Positions 5,112 to 5,118 of a stretch of 5,118 nucleotides of DNA are shown in pieces. A model generated the notes under the pieces. It ran no database searches and was not told the DNA's origin. It saw only the letters and a list, made by a program, of their open reading frames with translations. Numbering within the stretch: position 1 is the stretch's first letter; the number at the start of each line of letters is the position of its first letter. A program made the translations under genes and the position numbers. Origin of the DNA: Rubrivirga sp. (GTDB taxonomy: Bacteria; Bacteroidota; Rhodothermia; Rhodothermales; Rubricoccaceae); the NCBI GenBank assembly GCA_012269805.1, contig JAAXJP010000575.1:1-5118 (forward strand), read 5' to 3'.

Positions 5112-5118
5112 GCCCACC

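Overview
The window is a housekeeping respiratory locus: four consecutive plus-strand genes, nuoJ, nuoK, nuoL and nuoM, encoding membrane-arm subunits of bacterial complex I (NADH:quinone oxidoreductase). All four proteins are recognisable from their conserved motifs and carry the charged residues expected of proton-translocating subunits. No mobile element, CRISPR array, RNA gene or new enzymatic system was found. The points of interest lie in non-coding architecture (structured spacers, an unusual start-site context, a probable promoter) and in lineage-specific protein insertions.

Organism: base composition is very GC-rich (roughly 70 percent by eye), with C or G at nearly every third codon position. 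No start has a Shine-Dalgarno sequence; the leaders are C-rich and G-poor instead. The best promoter candidate resembles the Bacteroidota form (TTG, 21 bases, TAnnTTTG-like). This combination suggests a high-GC member of the Rhodothermota/Bacteroidota group (for example the Rubricoccus/Rubrivirga type). The assignment is an inference from style, not from a marker gene.

Layout: positions 1-266 hold no convincing gene. They contain a G-run cluster with G-quadruplex potential (18-44), a candidate promoter (180-211) and a GC hairpin in the predicted leader (222-240). nuoJ (267-860, GTG start) has a repeat-built, valine- and acid-rich extra loop. A 51-base spacer follows, in which one segment can pair either with upstream sequence or with the bases just before the nuoK start. 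nuoK (912-1211) is compact and canonical. The next spacer has a 7-base tandem repeat and an 8-bp inverted repeat. nuoL (1280-3427) is about 100 residues longer than the E. coli protein, and much of the excess is a histidine-rich loop. After a plain 61-base spacer comes nuoM (3489-5111), which ends in an extra Ala/Pro/Val/acid-rich tail. Only seven bases follow; nuoN would be the expected next gene.

Together: NuoJ and NuoK link the quinone-proximal part of the membrane arm to the antiporter-like NuoM and NuoL, whose broken helices, Glu/Lys pairs and central Lys/His residues carry protons. The long NuoL C-terminal lateral helix spans the antiporter modules. The long non-coding stretch with its own promoter candidate upstream of nuoJ suggests that this membrane-arm block is transcribed separately from at least some other nuo genes.
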